From Clostridia bacterium (GTDB lineage: Bacteria > Bacillota > Clostridia > Oscillospirales > Butyricicoccaceae): a stretch of 13,286 bases of DNA. The translations under genes were made by a program, and so were the position numbers. This document shows, piece after piece, positions 1 through 6,126 of the stretch. The notes below the pieces were generated by a model, which saw only the letters and a list, made by a program, of their open reading frames with translations, was not told where the DNA came from and made no database searches. Location of the stretch: contig CAAFJY010000178.1 in the NCBI GenBank assembly GCA_900763355.1, positions 1 to 13,286 of the forward strand, written 5' to 3'. Position 1 is the stretch's first letter; each line of letters starts with the position of its first letter.

Positions 1-2
1 AT

Positions 3-188
3 GAAAACTATACGGAGGAAGACTGCGACCTGGCCAATGAATGGTGGCGGGATTTCTGCGCGCTTAATGAGCAGCAGCGCCGGGAGGCGGAAGAGATCAT
101 CGGGAAAAACAAATTTGACGATGGTGATTATGAATGCAGCGACCCGCAGATCCTGCATGTATTGCAGTACTACAAGATCCGTCACTGA
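3..188 (+). CDS. C-terminal fragment of an unidentified protein (5' end outside window)
   Basis: Reading from base 3 there is an open frame of 61 codons that runs in from the window edge and stops at TGA 186-188. The translated tail is acidic and well mixed in composition (it includes EEDCDLANEWWRDF, then EEIIGKNKFDDGDYEC, and ends LQYYKIRH), which looks like real protein. The overlapping frame from base 1 gives a low-complexity Arg/Ser-rich peptide and is a poor alternative. No start codon is visible, so the gene begins upstream. The family is not recognised. No clear terminator follows before the next gene; 122 bp separate the two. Confidence 0.6.
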   Translation, partial: ENYTEEDCDLANEWWRDFCALNEQQRREAEEIIGKNKFDDGDYECSDPQILHVLQYYKIRH

Positions 189-225
189 CCCGCATTTCCC
201 TCGAAACCCGCCGCATATTCCAAAA

Positions 226-260
226 TGGTATAAAAATCACCGTATTTTTCACAGAAAAAT
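226..260 (+). promoter_or_regulatory. Candidate extended -10 promoter with adjacent perfect palindrome upstream of the HTH gene
   Basis: TGGTATAAA at 226-234 matches an extended -10 element (TGnTATAAT with one mismatch). No good -35 is seen about 17 bp upstream. Starting about ten bases downstream of the -10 lies a perfect inverted repeat, ATTTTTC-ACA-GAAAAAT (244-260, 7-bp arms, 3-base spacer). Transcription would start at about 241, so the palindrome would sit at roughly +4 to +20. That is a typical place for a repressor operator, and the next gene encodes a small DNA-binding protein, so autoregulation is possible. The base match is seen; the function is inferred. Confidence 0.35.
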
Positions 261-310
261 GCAGAAAATCCGGGGCCGGGCCGTTGAAATCCTATGCAGG
301 GAAGCGTAAA

Positions 311-571
311 ATGGATGCAAATAATGTAAGGATGTGGATGATTATGGCAAATCAAAACATACCGAAACAATATTTGTCCGTTGCGCAGACGGCCGCGCGC
401 TGGGGTCTCACGTCCCGCCGGGTCCTGATCCTGTGCGGGGGAGGGCGCATCCCCGGGACCGCGCGCTTTGGCCGCATCTGGGCCATCCCCGCCAACGCGG
501 AAAAGCCCGCCGACGCCCGTCTCCGGCATGGGCGGTATGTGAAGAAAAAGGAGACCTCCGGGGCGCGGTGA
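311..571 (+). CDS. Small helix-turn-helix DNA-binding protein (excisionase/MerR-like fold)
   Basis: An 86-residue protein. Residues 21-40 (YLSVAQTAARWGLTSRRV onward) form a helix-turn-helix. It is followed by a short wing-like stretch with IPGTARFGRIWAIP (about 47-60) and EKPADARLRHGRYV. This pattern is typical of short one-domain DNA-binding proteins common in Clostridia, usually annotated only as helix-turn-helix protein. The start is uncertain. ATG 311 has AGGGA eight bases upstream; ATG 338 and ATG 344, in the same frame, have AAGGA at 328-332. The HTH core is kept in every case (75-86 residues). A strong terminator follows the stop and a candidate promoter precedes it, so it is probably monocistronic. 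In other genomes such proteins often accompany toxin-like or nucleotidyltransferase genes; no such partner is seen here. Target and ligand are unknown. Confidence 0.75.
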   Translation: MDANNVRMWMIMANQNIPKQYLSVAQTAARWGLTSRRVLILCGGGRIPGTARFGRIWAIPANAEKPADARLRHGRYVKKKETSGAR

Positions 572-595
572 GCGTCTTCCCGCGCCCGCACAGCG

Positions 596-628
596 AAAAA
601 GCCGCCCTTTTTAAGGGAGGCTTTTTTC
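596..628 (+). terminator. Rho-independent terminator after the HTH gene
   Basis: AAAAAGCC (596-603) pairs with GGCTTTTT, and CCCTT pairs with AAGGG around a TTT loop, with one G/A mismatch in the stem. A run of six T follows (622-627). It lies 25 bp after the stop codon at 571. The A-run at its left end would let it work weakly on the opposite strand too. Confidence 0.85.
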
Positions 629-701
629 TCGCGGCACCATATCACCGCGCTGCCGTACAAAAGAATTGCAGAAAAACGGGAATTTCTGTGGAAAACCGCC
701 A

Positions 702-731
702 TTGTGCGCCCGGGGAGACAGGGATTATACT
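702..731 (+). promoter_or_regulatory. Candidate sigma-A type promoter for the serA-like gene
   Basis: TATACT at 726-731 matches five of six bases of the -10 consensus. TTGTGC at 702-707 is a partial -35, with an 18-bp spacer. Transcription would start near 738, giving a leader of about 80 nt before ATG 821. The upstream stretch 629-701 has no other feature that I can support. Confidence 0.45.
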
Positions 732-743
732 GAGCTTGCTGCT

Positions 744-801
744 GCGGAAGCGGCGCCTGCGCCGCACGTTCCGCCGCAAGTACTGCGGCCCCCTGGGCCG
801 C
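744..801 (+). promoter_or_regulatory. Structured 5' leader: two GC-rich hairpins just before the serA ribosome binding site
   Basis: Hairpin 1: GCGGAA (744-749) plus GCGGCG (750-755) pair with CGCCGC (760-765) and TTCCGC (769-774) around a CCTG loop. This gives 12 base pairs with a three-base bulge (766-768). Hairpin 2: GCGGCCC (785-791) pairs perfectly with GGGCCGC (795-801) around CCT. The AGGAGG ribosome binding site (805-810) begins three bases after hairpin 2, and ATG follows at 821. Neither hairpin has a T-run, so they do not look like terminators. They could affect translation or RNA stability. No known riboswitch class was recognised. In DNA this GC-rich, chance pairing must be considered. 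Confidence 0.4.
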
Positions 802-820
802 CACAGGAGGAACCCCTTTT

Positions 821-1990
821 ATGTATCGCATTCAAACCATGAACAAGATCTCGCCGGTGGGCCTGCGCCGCCTGGACCCCGCGCTCTACCAGGTGGCGGA
901 GGAGATGCCGTCGCCCCAGGCCATCCTGGTGCGCTCGGCCAAGCTGCTGGACATGGACTTTGGTCCGGAGCTGCTGGCCATCGCCCGGGCCGGGGTGGGC
1001 GTCAACAACATCCCCCTGGAGCGCTGCTCCCAGGCGGGGATCGCCGTCTTTTCCACCCCCGGGGCCAATGCCAACGCGGTGAAGGAGCTGGTGCTGTGCG
1101 CCATGCTCATCGCCTCCCGGGATGTGACCGGCGCGGCCCGGTGGGTCCGGGAGCAGGCCGAGAGCGGCGCGGAGGTCGCGTCCGTGGTGGAAAAAGGAAA
1201 ATCGGCCTTTGCCGGGCCGGAGCTCTACCGCAAGACTCTGGGCATCATCGGCCTGGGGGCCATCGGCTCCCTGGTGGCCAACGCCGCCGTGGCCCTGGGG
1301 ATGGATGTCTATGGCTATGACCCCTATCTCTCCGTGGAGACGGCGCTGCGCCTGGACCGCCACGTCCATGTGGTGAAGGATGCGGCCGATCTCTATAAGC
1401 GGGCCGATTATATCACGCTGCACCTGCATCTCACCCCCGAGACCACCCATATGATCGACGCCGCCGCCATCGCCCAGATGAAGCGGGGCGTGCGCGTCAT
1501 CAACCTGGCCCGGGGGGAGATCGTGGACGACGAGGCCATCCTCGCGGCGCTGGAGGTGGGCCGGGCGGCGGCCTATGTCACCGACTTCCCCAACAACCGA
1601 CTGCTCCGGTCGTCCCATGTCATCGGCCTGCCCCATCTGGGGGCCTCGACGCCGGAGAGCGAGCAGAACTGCGCCGTCATGGCGGCCGACGCGCTGCGGG
1701 ACTATCTGGAAAACGGAAACATCCGCTCCAGCGTCAATTTCCCCGCCGTGAGCATGGCCCGCAGCGGCGTCATGCGTCTGTGCATCCTGCATAAAAATGT
1801 CCCCGGAATGTTGGCGGATATTACCGGGCTTCTCCGCCGGGACGGGGTCAACGTGGAGAATCTCAGCAACAAATCCAAGGGGGAATATGCCTACACCCTG
1901 GTGGATCTGGGCGCGCCCCTCCTCCCCGGGGCGGAGGCCGATCTCCGCCGTCTGGACCACGTCATCCGTCTGCGCACCCTGGTGTGGTGA
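821..1990 (+). CDS. serA: D-3-phosphoglycerate dehydrogenase-like 2-hydroxyacid dehydrogenase with ACT domain
   Basis: A 389-residue cytoplasmic enzyme of the short, ACT-containing SerA type. It would oxidise 3-phosphoglycerate to 3-phosphohydroxypyruvate with NAD, the first step of serine synthesis. Substrate-side signature ARAGVGVNNI lies at 55-64 and GANANAVKEL at 81-90. The NAD fold has GLGAIG at 144-149 with the ribose-binding Asp at 167 (GYDPY). Catalytic Arg231 lies in NLARGEIVD and His272 in PHLGAST. A C-terminal ACT domain spans about 317-389 (HKNVPGML onward) and probably senses an amino acid. By eye, the usual catalytic Glu between the Arg and the His aligns with Asn259 (DFPNNR), which is odd. 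The start has AGGAGG ten bases upstream, and MYRIQTMNKISPVGL fits the family's N terminus. The gene stands alone; no serC is adjacent. Confidence 0.88.
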   Translation: MYRIQTMNKISPVGLRRLDPALYQVAEEMPSPQAILVRSAKLLDMDFGPELLAIARAGVGVNNIPLERCSQAGIAVFSTPGANANAVKELVLCAMLIASRDVTGAARWVREQAESGAEVASVVEKGKSAFAGPELYRKTLGIIGLGAIGSLVANAAVALGMDVYGYDPYLSVETALRLDRHVHVVKDAADLYKRADYITLHLHLTPETTHMIDAAAIAQMKRGVRVINLARGEIVDDEAILAALEVGRAAAYVTDFPNNRLLRSSHVIGLPHLGASTPESEQNCAVMAADALRDYLENGNIRSSVNFPAVSMARSGVMRLCILHKNVPGMLADITGLLRRDGVNVENLSNKSKGEYAYTLVDLGAPLLPGAEADLRRLDHVIRLRTLVW

Positions 1991-2001
1991 GAAAAAAGGA
2001 A

Positions 2002-2037
2002 AAACCCGCGCTGCCCCCGTTGGGGCAGCGCGGGTTT
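2002..2037. terminator. Strong bidirectional terminator between serA and the kinase gene
   Basis: A perfect 16-bp stem: AAACCCGCGCTGCCCC (2002-2017) pairs with GGGGCAGCGCGGGTTT (2022-2037) around a CGTT loop. Plus-strand transcripts end in TTTGCTTTT. Minus-strand transcripts end in a T-rich tract complementary to 1991-2005. It lies 11 bp after the serA stop and 13 bp beyond the stop of the converging gene, so it serves both. Confidence 0.92.
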
Positions 2038-2050
2038 GCTTTTCGGGGCT

Positions 2051-2623
2051 TCACACCACCACGTCGGCGCAGGCCTTCACTCCGCAGGCGGAAAAATACC
2101 GCTCCTCCAGGGGGATCCAGCGGGTGCGGAACGTTTCCAGCGCCGCTTCCCCGCTGCGGCGGCGGATGCGCTCCAGCTGCTCTGCCGGGTCCAGGGTGAG
2201 GAAAACCTTCAGGTCATAGAACGCCCGCAGCCTGGGGTGCAGGCTGTAGGACCCCTCCACCAGGATCACCGGCGCGGGCTCTGCCTGCGCCGTGCGGGTG
2301 ACAGCCATGACGCCGCAGTCAAACACGCCGTATTCCGCCGTTTCTCCCCGGGCGAGGGGCTCCAGCACCTGGGCCCGCACCCGCTCCCAGTGGACGTTGC
2401 CGCCGGGGGTGCCCAGGCGCTCCGGGGTGCGCAGCGCCGGCGGGAGAAAGAAATCGTCCATGTGGACCAGCACCGCGGGATATTCCCGGGCCAGAGCCTC
2501 CCCCAGGGTGGTTTTCCCGCTGGCGGCGGGGCCGTCGATGGCGATGAACAGGGGCTTTCCCGGCTGTGATTTTTGCCGGAGGGCTTCCCGAATACGGGGA
2601 AGAGCGAGATCGAGGGATTCCAT
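2051..2623 (-). CDS. P-loop kinase, uridine kinase/phosphoribulokinase-like family
   Basis: A 190-residue soluble protein. The Walker A motif GPAASGKT is at 31-38. HMDDFFL (54-60) resembles the substrate/metal-binding aspartate site of uridine kinases. TPERLGTPGGNVHWER (66-81) and VEGSYSLHP (122-130, Walker-B-like strand and substrate loop) are seen. RIRRR (152-156) fits the arginine-rich lid, and a late PLEERYF (171-177) is present. The order fits the small 'uridine kinase' family of Firmicutes, about 180-200 residues. It would transfer phosphate from ATP to a nucleoside or similar hydroxyl, but specificity cannot be read from sequence, so no symbol is given. The start ATG (2623-2621) has GGGAGG (complement of 2630-2635) six bases upstream. 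It is monocistronic, with its own promoter and a terminator shared with serA. Confidence 0.82.
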   Translation of the reverse strand: MESLDLALPRIREALRQKSQPGKPLFIAIDGPAASGKTTLGEALAREYPAVLVHMDDFFLPPALRTPERLGTPGGNVHWERVRAQVLEPLARGETAEYGVFDCGVMAVTRTAQAEPAPVILVEGSYSLHPRLRAFYDLKVFLTLDPAEQLERIRRRSGEAALETFRTRWIPLEERYFSACGVKACADVVV

Positions 2624-2668
2624 AGACTTCCTCCCAAAAGCGGGCGCGGTGCGCCGGACGTTTTTTCT

Positions 2669-2697
2669 ATCATAGCACAGGGGCGCTGGCTCCTCAA
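2669..2697 (-). promoter_or_regulatory. Promoter for the uridine-kinase-like gene
   Basis: On the minus strand, -35 TTGAGG (complement of 2692-2697) and -10 TATGAT (complement of 2669-2674) are separated by exactly 17 bp. TGC lies directly before the -10, making an extended -10. Transcription would start near 2662, about 40 bases before the start codon. Confidence 0.75.
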
Positions 2698-2710
2698 TCC
2701 AAAAACGGCA

Positions 2711-2735
2711 AAAACTTCAGAAAACTTCAGAACTT
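2711..2735 (+). repeat. Tandem 10-bp direct repeat (2.5 copies) in the divergent promoter region
   Basis: AAAACTTCAG occurs at 2711-2720 and again at 2721-2730, followed by the partial copy AACTT (2731-2735). The 10-bp period is about one helical turn, so copies face the same side of the DNA. It lies at about -66 to -42 relative to the expected start of the SLH-protein transcript and just upstream of the minus-strand promoter. That is a usual place for a response regulator or other activator to bind. The repeat is seen; the role is inferred. Confidence 0.5.
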
Positions 2736-2745
2736 TTCCCCTATC

Positions 2746-2770
2746 CTTTTTGTCGAAAAGACGGTATAAT
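2746..2770 (+). promoter_or_regulatory. Promoter -10 with overlapping Spo0A-box-like site for the SLH-protein gene
   Basis: A perfect TATAAT is at 2765-2770. No good -35 stands at 16-18 bp. The spacer contains TTGTCGAA (2750-2757) inside the near-palindrome CTTTTTGTCGAAAAG (2746-2760). This matches the known Spo0A box (TGNCGAA core, A/T-rich flanks). A site between -35 and -10 would favour repression by Spo0A. One caution is that another TGTCGAA occurs by chance inside spoIIE coding sequence near 7232-7238. Confidence 0.5.
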
Positions 2771-2814
2771 GAAAGCAATCTGTCCGCATCCCTCATTTCT
2801 GGAAAGGAGCATTC

Positions 2815-5706
2815 ATGAAACACCTCACCCAGAGAGCCTGCGCCCTGATGCTCGCGCTGACGCTGGCTCTGACGCTTTTTCCCGTAACGGCGCTGGCCGC
2901 GGGGAGCGTTTCCTATGATGTGACCACCCAGCTGGGCCCCGGTCTCACCCTCACCCAGACCAATTCCCGCACCGATGCCGGCGTCTATCGCCAGAGCTTT
3001 GCCCTGGACTATGCCCCGGGCCAGGCGGTGACGCCTCTGGTGCTCTATGGAAGCACGCTGTACGGAAAATCCGATGTCCAGACCGTGACGGCCTATGCCC
3101 AGTCCCTGGGCTACAACGTTCTGGCGGCGGTCAACAGCGATTATTTCTTCACCGGCTCGGGCGTCCCCACGGGGATGACCATCCAGAATGGCCGGCTCTG
3201 CACCTCCGACGGGAGCTGGAACGCCGTGGGCTTTTTTGCCGACGGCTCGGCCATGGCGGGCGCGCCCCGGCTCAGGATGACCATGACCCTCCCCTCCGGG
3301 GAAAGCCGGGGGATCTATGCCCTCAACAATGTGCGCACGGCGGCGGGGGTCTATCTCTACACCACGGATTTTGACACCGCCACCCGCACCACCGCCGAGG
3401 GCACCGAGGTGGTCCTGGAGCTCCAGGGAGACAGCGAGCTCCGCCTGGGCAGGACCCTCTCTGCCATGGTTTTGCGCAATACCAACGGGAAAAACACCCC
3501 CATCCTTCCGGGGCAGATGGTCCTGTCCGCCACAGCGGCCAATGCCAGCGCCCTGGCCGACCTGGCCCCGGGGGATGTGATCTCCATCAATGCGATGACC
3601 GACGATCCCGCCTGGGAGCAGGTCCTCTGGGCCACCGGCGGCGGGAATATGCTGGTCAAGGGCGGGCAGATGGCCGCCGACGTGTCCAACGAGACCGCCC
3701 CCCGGACCATCCTGGGCGTGCGGGCCGACGGCTCGGTCTATGTCCTGGAATATGACGGGCGGCAGAGCGGCGTTTCCGCCGGGCTCTCCACCCGGGAGGC
3801 GGCGCAGATCCTCCTGGATCAGGGCTGTGTTTCGGGCATCAACCTGGATGGGGGCGGCTCCTCCGTCCTGTCCGCCGCCTATCCCGGTCAGACCGTGGCT
3901 GTCCAGTCCTCTCCCTCCGACGGGAAGCCCCGGGCCTGCGCCACCTACATTTTGTTCGTCAATCAGGAATCCTCCTCCGGGCGGGACTATGGCAGCGTGG
4001 TCTATCCCCGGTCGGCGACGCTGCTCCCCGGGGGCAGACTCAACGTCTCCGCCCTGTCCTACGACCGGAATTTCGTGGAATTTGAGAACGATACCGGCCG
4101 CTTCCGCACCAACGGCGGCACGGTGGAGGACGGGGTCTATACCGCTCCCGATTCTCCCGGCGTCTATACGGTGGAATCCCGCACCGGCCGCAGCCAGGCG
4201 GCGGAATACACCGTGGTCCAATCGCCCGCTTCTCTCCGCCTGAGCATGGGGGGCAAGACCGTCACCTCCCTCACTCTGGAGCGGGGTCAGACGGTGGATC
4301 TGAATGTTCTCGCCTCCGATGGCGTGCGGAGCATCACCTGCCGGGACGAGCAGTTCTATTTCTCGGTGTCCGGTGACATCGGGACCATCGACGCCCAGGG
4401 CGTCCTCACCACCGGGCGGCTCAGCGGCAGCGGCAGCGTCACCGTTTCCTATGCCGGGGTGAGCTGCACCATCCCTGTCACCGTTTCGGCTAAGGAAGCC
4501 GCTGTGCTGGATGGGTTCGAGACCCTCTCGGTGACGGCCTCCGGCACGGCTCAGGCCGAAGCCGCCCTGGAGACCGGGCTGGACCATGTCCGCTTCGGCA
4601 AGAGTGCCCTCAAGCTGACCTATACCCCCGCCGTGGACACCGACGCGGCCCTCTACCAGTTCAACACGGCCCTGGATGTGTCCACGGCCTCCCATCTGTC
4701 TCTCATGGCCCAGGGGAGCGGGGAATGGTATTTCATTTTCCGTCTGGCCGACGGGAGCAATGATGCCGTCCCCTTCACCCCCGGCGCCGACTGGACGCTG
4801 GTGACCGCGACCGTACCCCAGGGAGCCCAGTCGCTGCTGGGCTTTGCCTGCCAGGGGGGCGAGAGCGCCCAGGTGCGGCTGGACGGTCTGTGCGCCCACT
4901 TCGGCGACCCGGGCCGGGACCTGACGCCCCCGGTCATCACCATCACCCAGACCCAGGGAGCCCTCAAGGCCACCCTGTCTGACGCATCCTCCCTCCGGGC
5001 GGAAAACATCACCGTCACCGTGGACGGGAAGGCGGCCTCCTTCGCCTTCCAGTCCGGGCAGCTGACCTGCGCCCTTCCCCAGGACGGCGCGCTCCATCGC
5101 GTCACCATCCTGGCCCGGGACAGCCTGGGCAATCTCGCCCGGAAGAGCGCCGAGGTGGGGACCGCCCCGGCCACGGCCTTTTCCGATATGAACGGCCACT
5201 GGGCCGCCTCTCCGGTGGAATATCTCCATCAGAAGGGCGTGTTTTCCGACGCACCGAAGTTTGACCCCTCGGGCCAGGTGACCACCGCCATGGCGGCCAC
5301 CATCCTCTCCCGCTATCTGGGCGTGGATGTGAGCCAATATGCCGCCGTGACGCTGCCCTACACCGATCAGAACCAGATCCCCGCATGGGCGCTGGATCAT
5401 GTGAAGGCCATGTATGCCCTGGGTATCATGCAGGGGACCAAAAACAACAAGGGGCAGAGCGTCCTCAACCCCAACGCCCTGTGCTCCCGGGCCCAGATCA
5501 TGACCATCCTGGGCCGGACGCTGGAGCGGGGCTATGCCTATTCCCCCTGTGCCTATGACGACGCATCCGCCATCCCCGGCTGGAGCCGGGATCACATCGA
5601 TCTCCTCTCCGCCCTGGGGATTGTCACCGGCAACAAAGGGAAGGTCAACCCCGCCGGGACCATCACCCGGGCCGAGCTGGCAGCCTTGCTTTACCGGCTG
5701 TACTAA
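2815..5706 (+). CDS. Secreted phosphodiester glycosidase (NAGPA-type) with three SLH cell-wall anchoring domains
   Basis: A 963-residue surface protein. Residues 1-29 form a signal peptide (basic start, Leu/Ala-rich core, ALAA cleavage region). A phosphodiester-glycosidase domain spans about 75-385, with VNSDYFF (106-112), RTILGVRADGSVY (297-309), EYDGRQSG (312-319) and the hallmark NLDGGGSS (343-350). In animals this fold removes GlcNAc from phosphodiester-linked mannose; the bacterial substrate is unknown, perhaps a glycosyl-phosphate polymer. Next come beta-rich linker domains (about 390-560, including an Ig-like repeat), a jelly-roll-like segment (565-697) and another Ig-like unit (703-783). 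Three SLH repeats follow (about 787-838, 847-905, 912-963), which in this family bind secondary cell wall polysaccharide. The start ATG has AAGGAG five bases upstream. The gene is monocistronic, with a terminator 15 bp after the stop. Confidence 0.88.
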   Translation: MKHLTQRACALMLALTLALTLFPVTALAAGSVSYDVTTQLGPGLTLTQTNSRTDAGVYRQSFALDYAPGQAVTPLVLYGSTLYGKSDVQTVTAYAQSLGYNVLAAVNSDYFFTGSGVPTGMTIQNGRLCTSDGSWNAVGFFADGSAMAGAPRLRMTMTLPSGESRGIYALNNVRTAAGVYLYTTDFDTATRTTAEGTEVVLELQGDSELRLGRTLSAMVLRNTNGKNTPILPGQMVLSATAANASALADLAPGDVISINAMTDDPAWEQVLWATGGGNMLVKGGQMAADVSNETAPRTILGVRADGSVYVLEYDGRQSGVSAGLSTREAAQILLDQGCVSGINLDGGGSSVLSAAYPGQTVAVQSSPSDGKPRACATYILFVNQESSSGRDYGSVVYPRSATLLPGGRLNVSALSYDRNFVEFENDTGRFRTNGGTVEDGVYTAPDSPGVYTVESRTGRSQAAEYTVVQSPASLRLSMGGKTVTSLTLERGQTVDLNVLASDGVRSITCRDEQFYFSVSGDIGTIDAQGVLTTGRLSGSGSVTVSYAGVSCTIPVTVSAKEAAVLDGFETLSVTASGTAQAEAALETGLDHVRFGKSALKLTYTPAVDTDAALYQFNTALDVSTASHLSLMAQGSGEWYFIFRLADGSNDAVPFTPGADWTLVTATVPQGAQSLLGFACQGGESAQVRLDGLCAHFGDPGRDLTPPVITITQTQGALKATLSDASSLRAENITVTVDGKAASFAFQSGQLTCALPQDGALHRVTILARDSLGNLARKSAEVGTAPATAFSDMNGHWAASPVEYLHQKGVFSDAPKFDPSGQVTTAMAATILSRYLGVDVSQYAAVTLPYTDQNQIPAWALDHVKAMYALGIMQGTKNNKGQSVLNPNALCSRAQIMTILGRTLERGYAYSPCAYDDASAIPGWSRDHIDLLSALGIVTGNKGKVNPAGTITRAELAALLYRLY

Positions 5707-5721
5707 CGAAATAAAGAAAGG

Positions 5722-5748
5722 AAAAAGCGCCCGCAAGGGCGCTTTTTT
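5722..5748. terminator. Bidirectional terminator between the SLH-protein gene and the spoIIE group
   Basis: AAAAAGCGCCC (5722-5732) pairs perfectly with GGGCGCTTTTT (5737-5747) around a GCAA tetraloop, and a T-run continues to 5748. It ends the plus-strand SLH gene. Read on the minus strand it also has a T-rich tail, and it is the only terminator after the stop at 5807 of the converging gene. The stretch 5749-5806 holds nothing else that I can support. Confidence 0.88.
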
Positions 5749-5806
5749 CTTGTTTTTCGCCGCAGCCGCGCCGGTTCGGAAGACCGCGGGCGTGCAGGGG
5801 AAACAA

Positions 5807-6094
5807 TCATGATACCCCCAGGAGGGTGGCCAGCCAGAACAGGCCGGTGACCAGCCCGCCGGTGAGCATCCCCGCCAGATAGAGGGCCAGAGACCGCCGC
5901 CGGGCCCGGCTGCCGCTTCCGGGGGCGGGAAGAGCATAGCCCGAGGCCAGCTCCTGGGCCAGGGAGAGCATATCCTCCGGGGCGCGGAGGGCGCTCTGGG
6001 CGGCGTCGTCGCCCAGGACGAAGATAGCCTGCTCAAAGACCCCGTTTTCGGCGGGACGGACCACCACGGCTTGCTTGGAAATGCCTTTTACCAT
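5807..6094 (-). CDS. Small single-pass membrane protein downstream of spoIIE, function unknown
   Basis: A 95-residue protein whose family I do not recognise. Residues 1-55 look soluble, beginning MVKGISKQAVVVRP and containing FEQAIFVLGDD (20-30) and an amphipathic stretch around 36-52. A basic linker RARRR (63-67) precedes one hydrophobic helix (about 69-92, Leu/Gly-rich). Basic residues before the helix suggest the N-terminal part is cytoplasmic. ATG 6094 is chosen over longer in-frame starts because AGGAGG (complement of 6104-6109) lies nine bases upstream and because the longer frame would run into spoIIE. Only 32 bp separate it from the spoIIE stop, with no terminator between, so the two are probably co-transcribed. 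A role in sporulation is a guess from position only. Confidence 0.7.
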   Translation of the reverse strand: MVKGISKQAVVVRPAENGVFEQAIFVLGDDAAQSALRAPEDMLSLAQELASGYALPAPGSGSRARRRSLALYLAGMLTGGLVTGLFWLATLLGVS

Positions 6095-6126
6095 AGAAAA
6101 ACGCCTCCTGTGGGGAAGATTTTCCC

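Noticed and set aside
334..1320. 328-codon plus-strand frame bridging the HTH gene and the serA-like gene
   Set aside because: It runs through a strong terminator (596-628) and overlaps two better-supported genes in other frames. Its translation is Gly/Arg/Pro-rich without domains.
2266..6036. Very long minus-strand open frame (1256 codons) opposite the SLH-protein gene
   Set aside because: It lies antisense to a well-supported gene, is rich in Gly, Pro, Arg and His, has no recognisable domain apart from frame-shifted echoes of the neighbours, and crosses the terminator at 5722-5748. It is expected from GC third-position bias.
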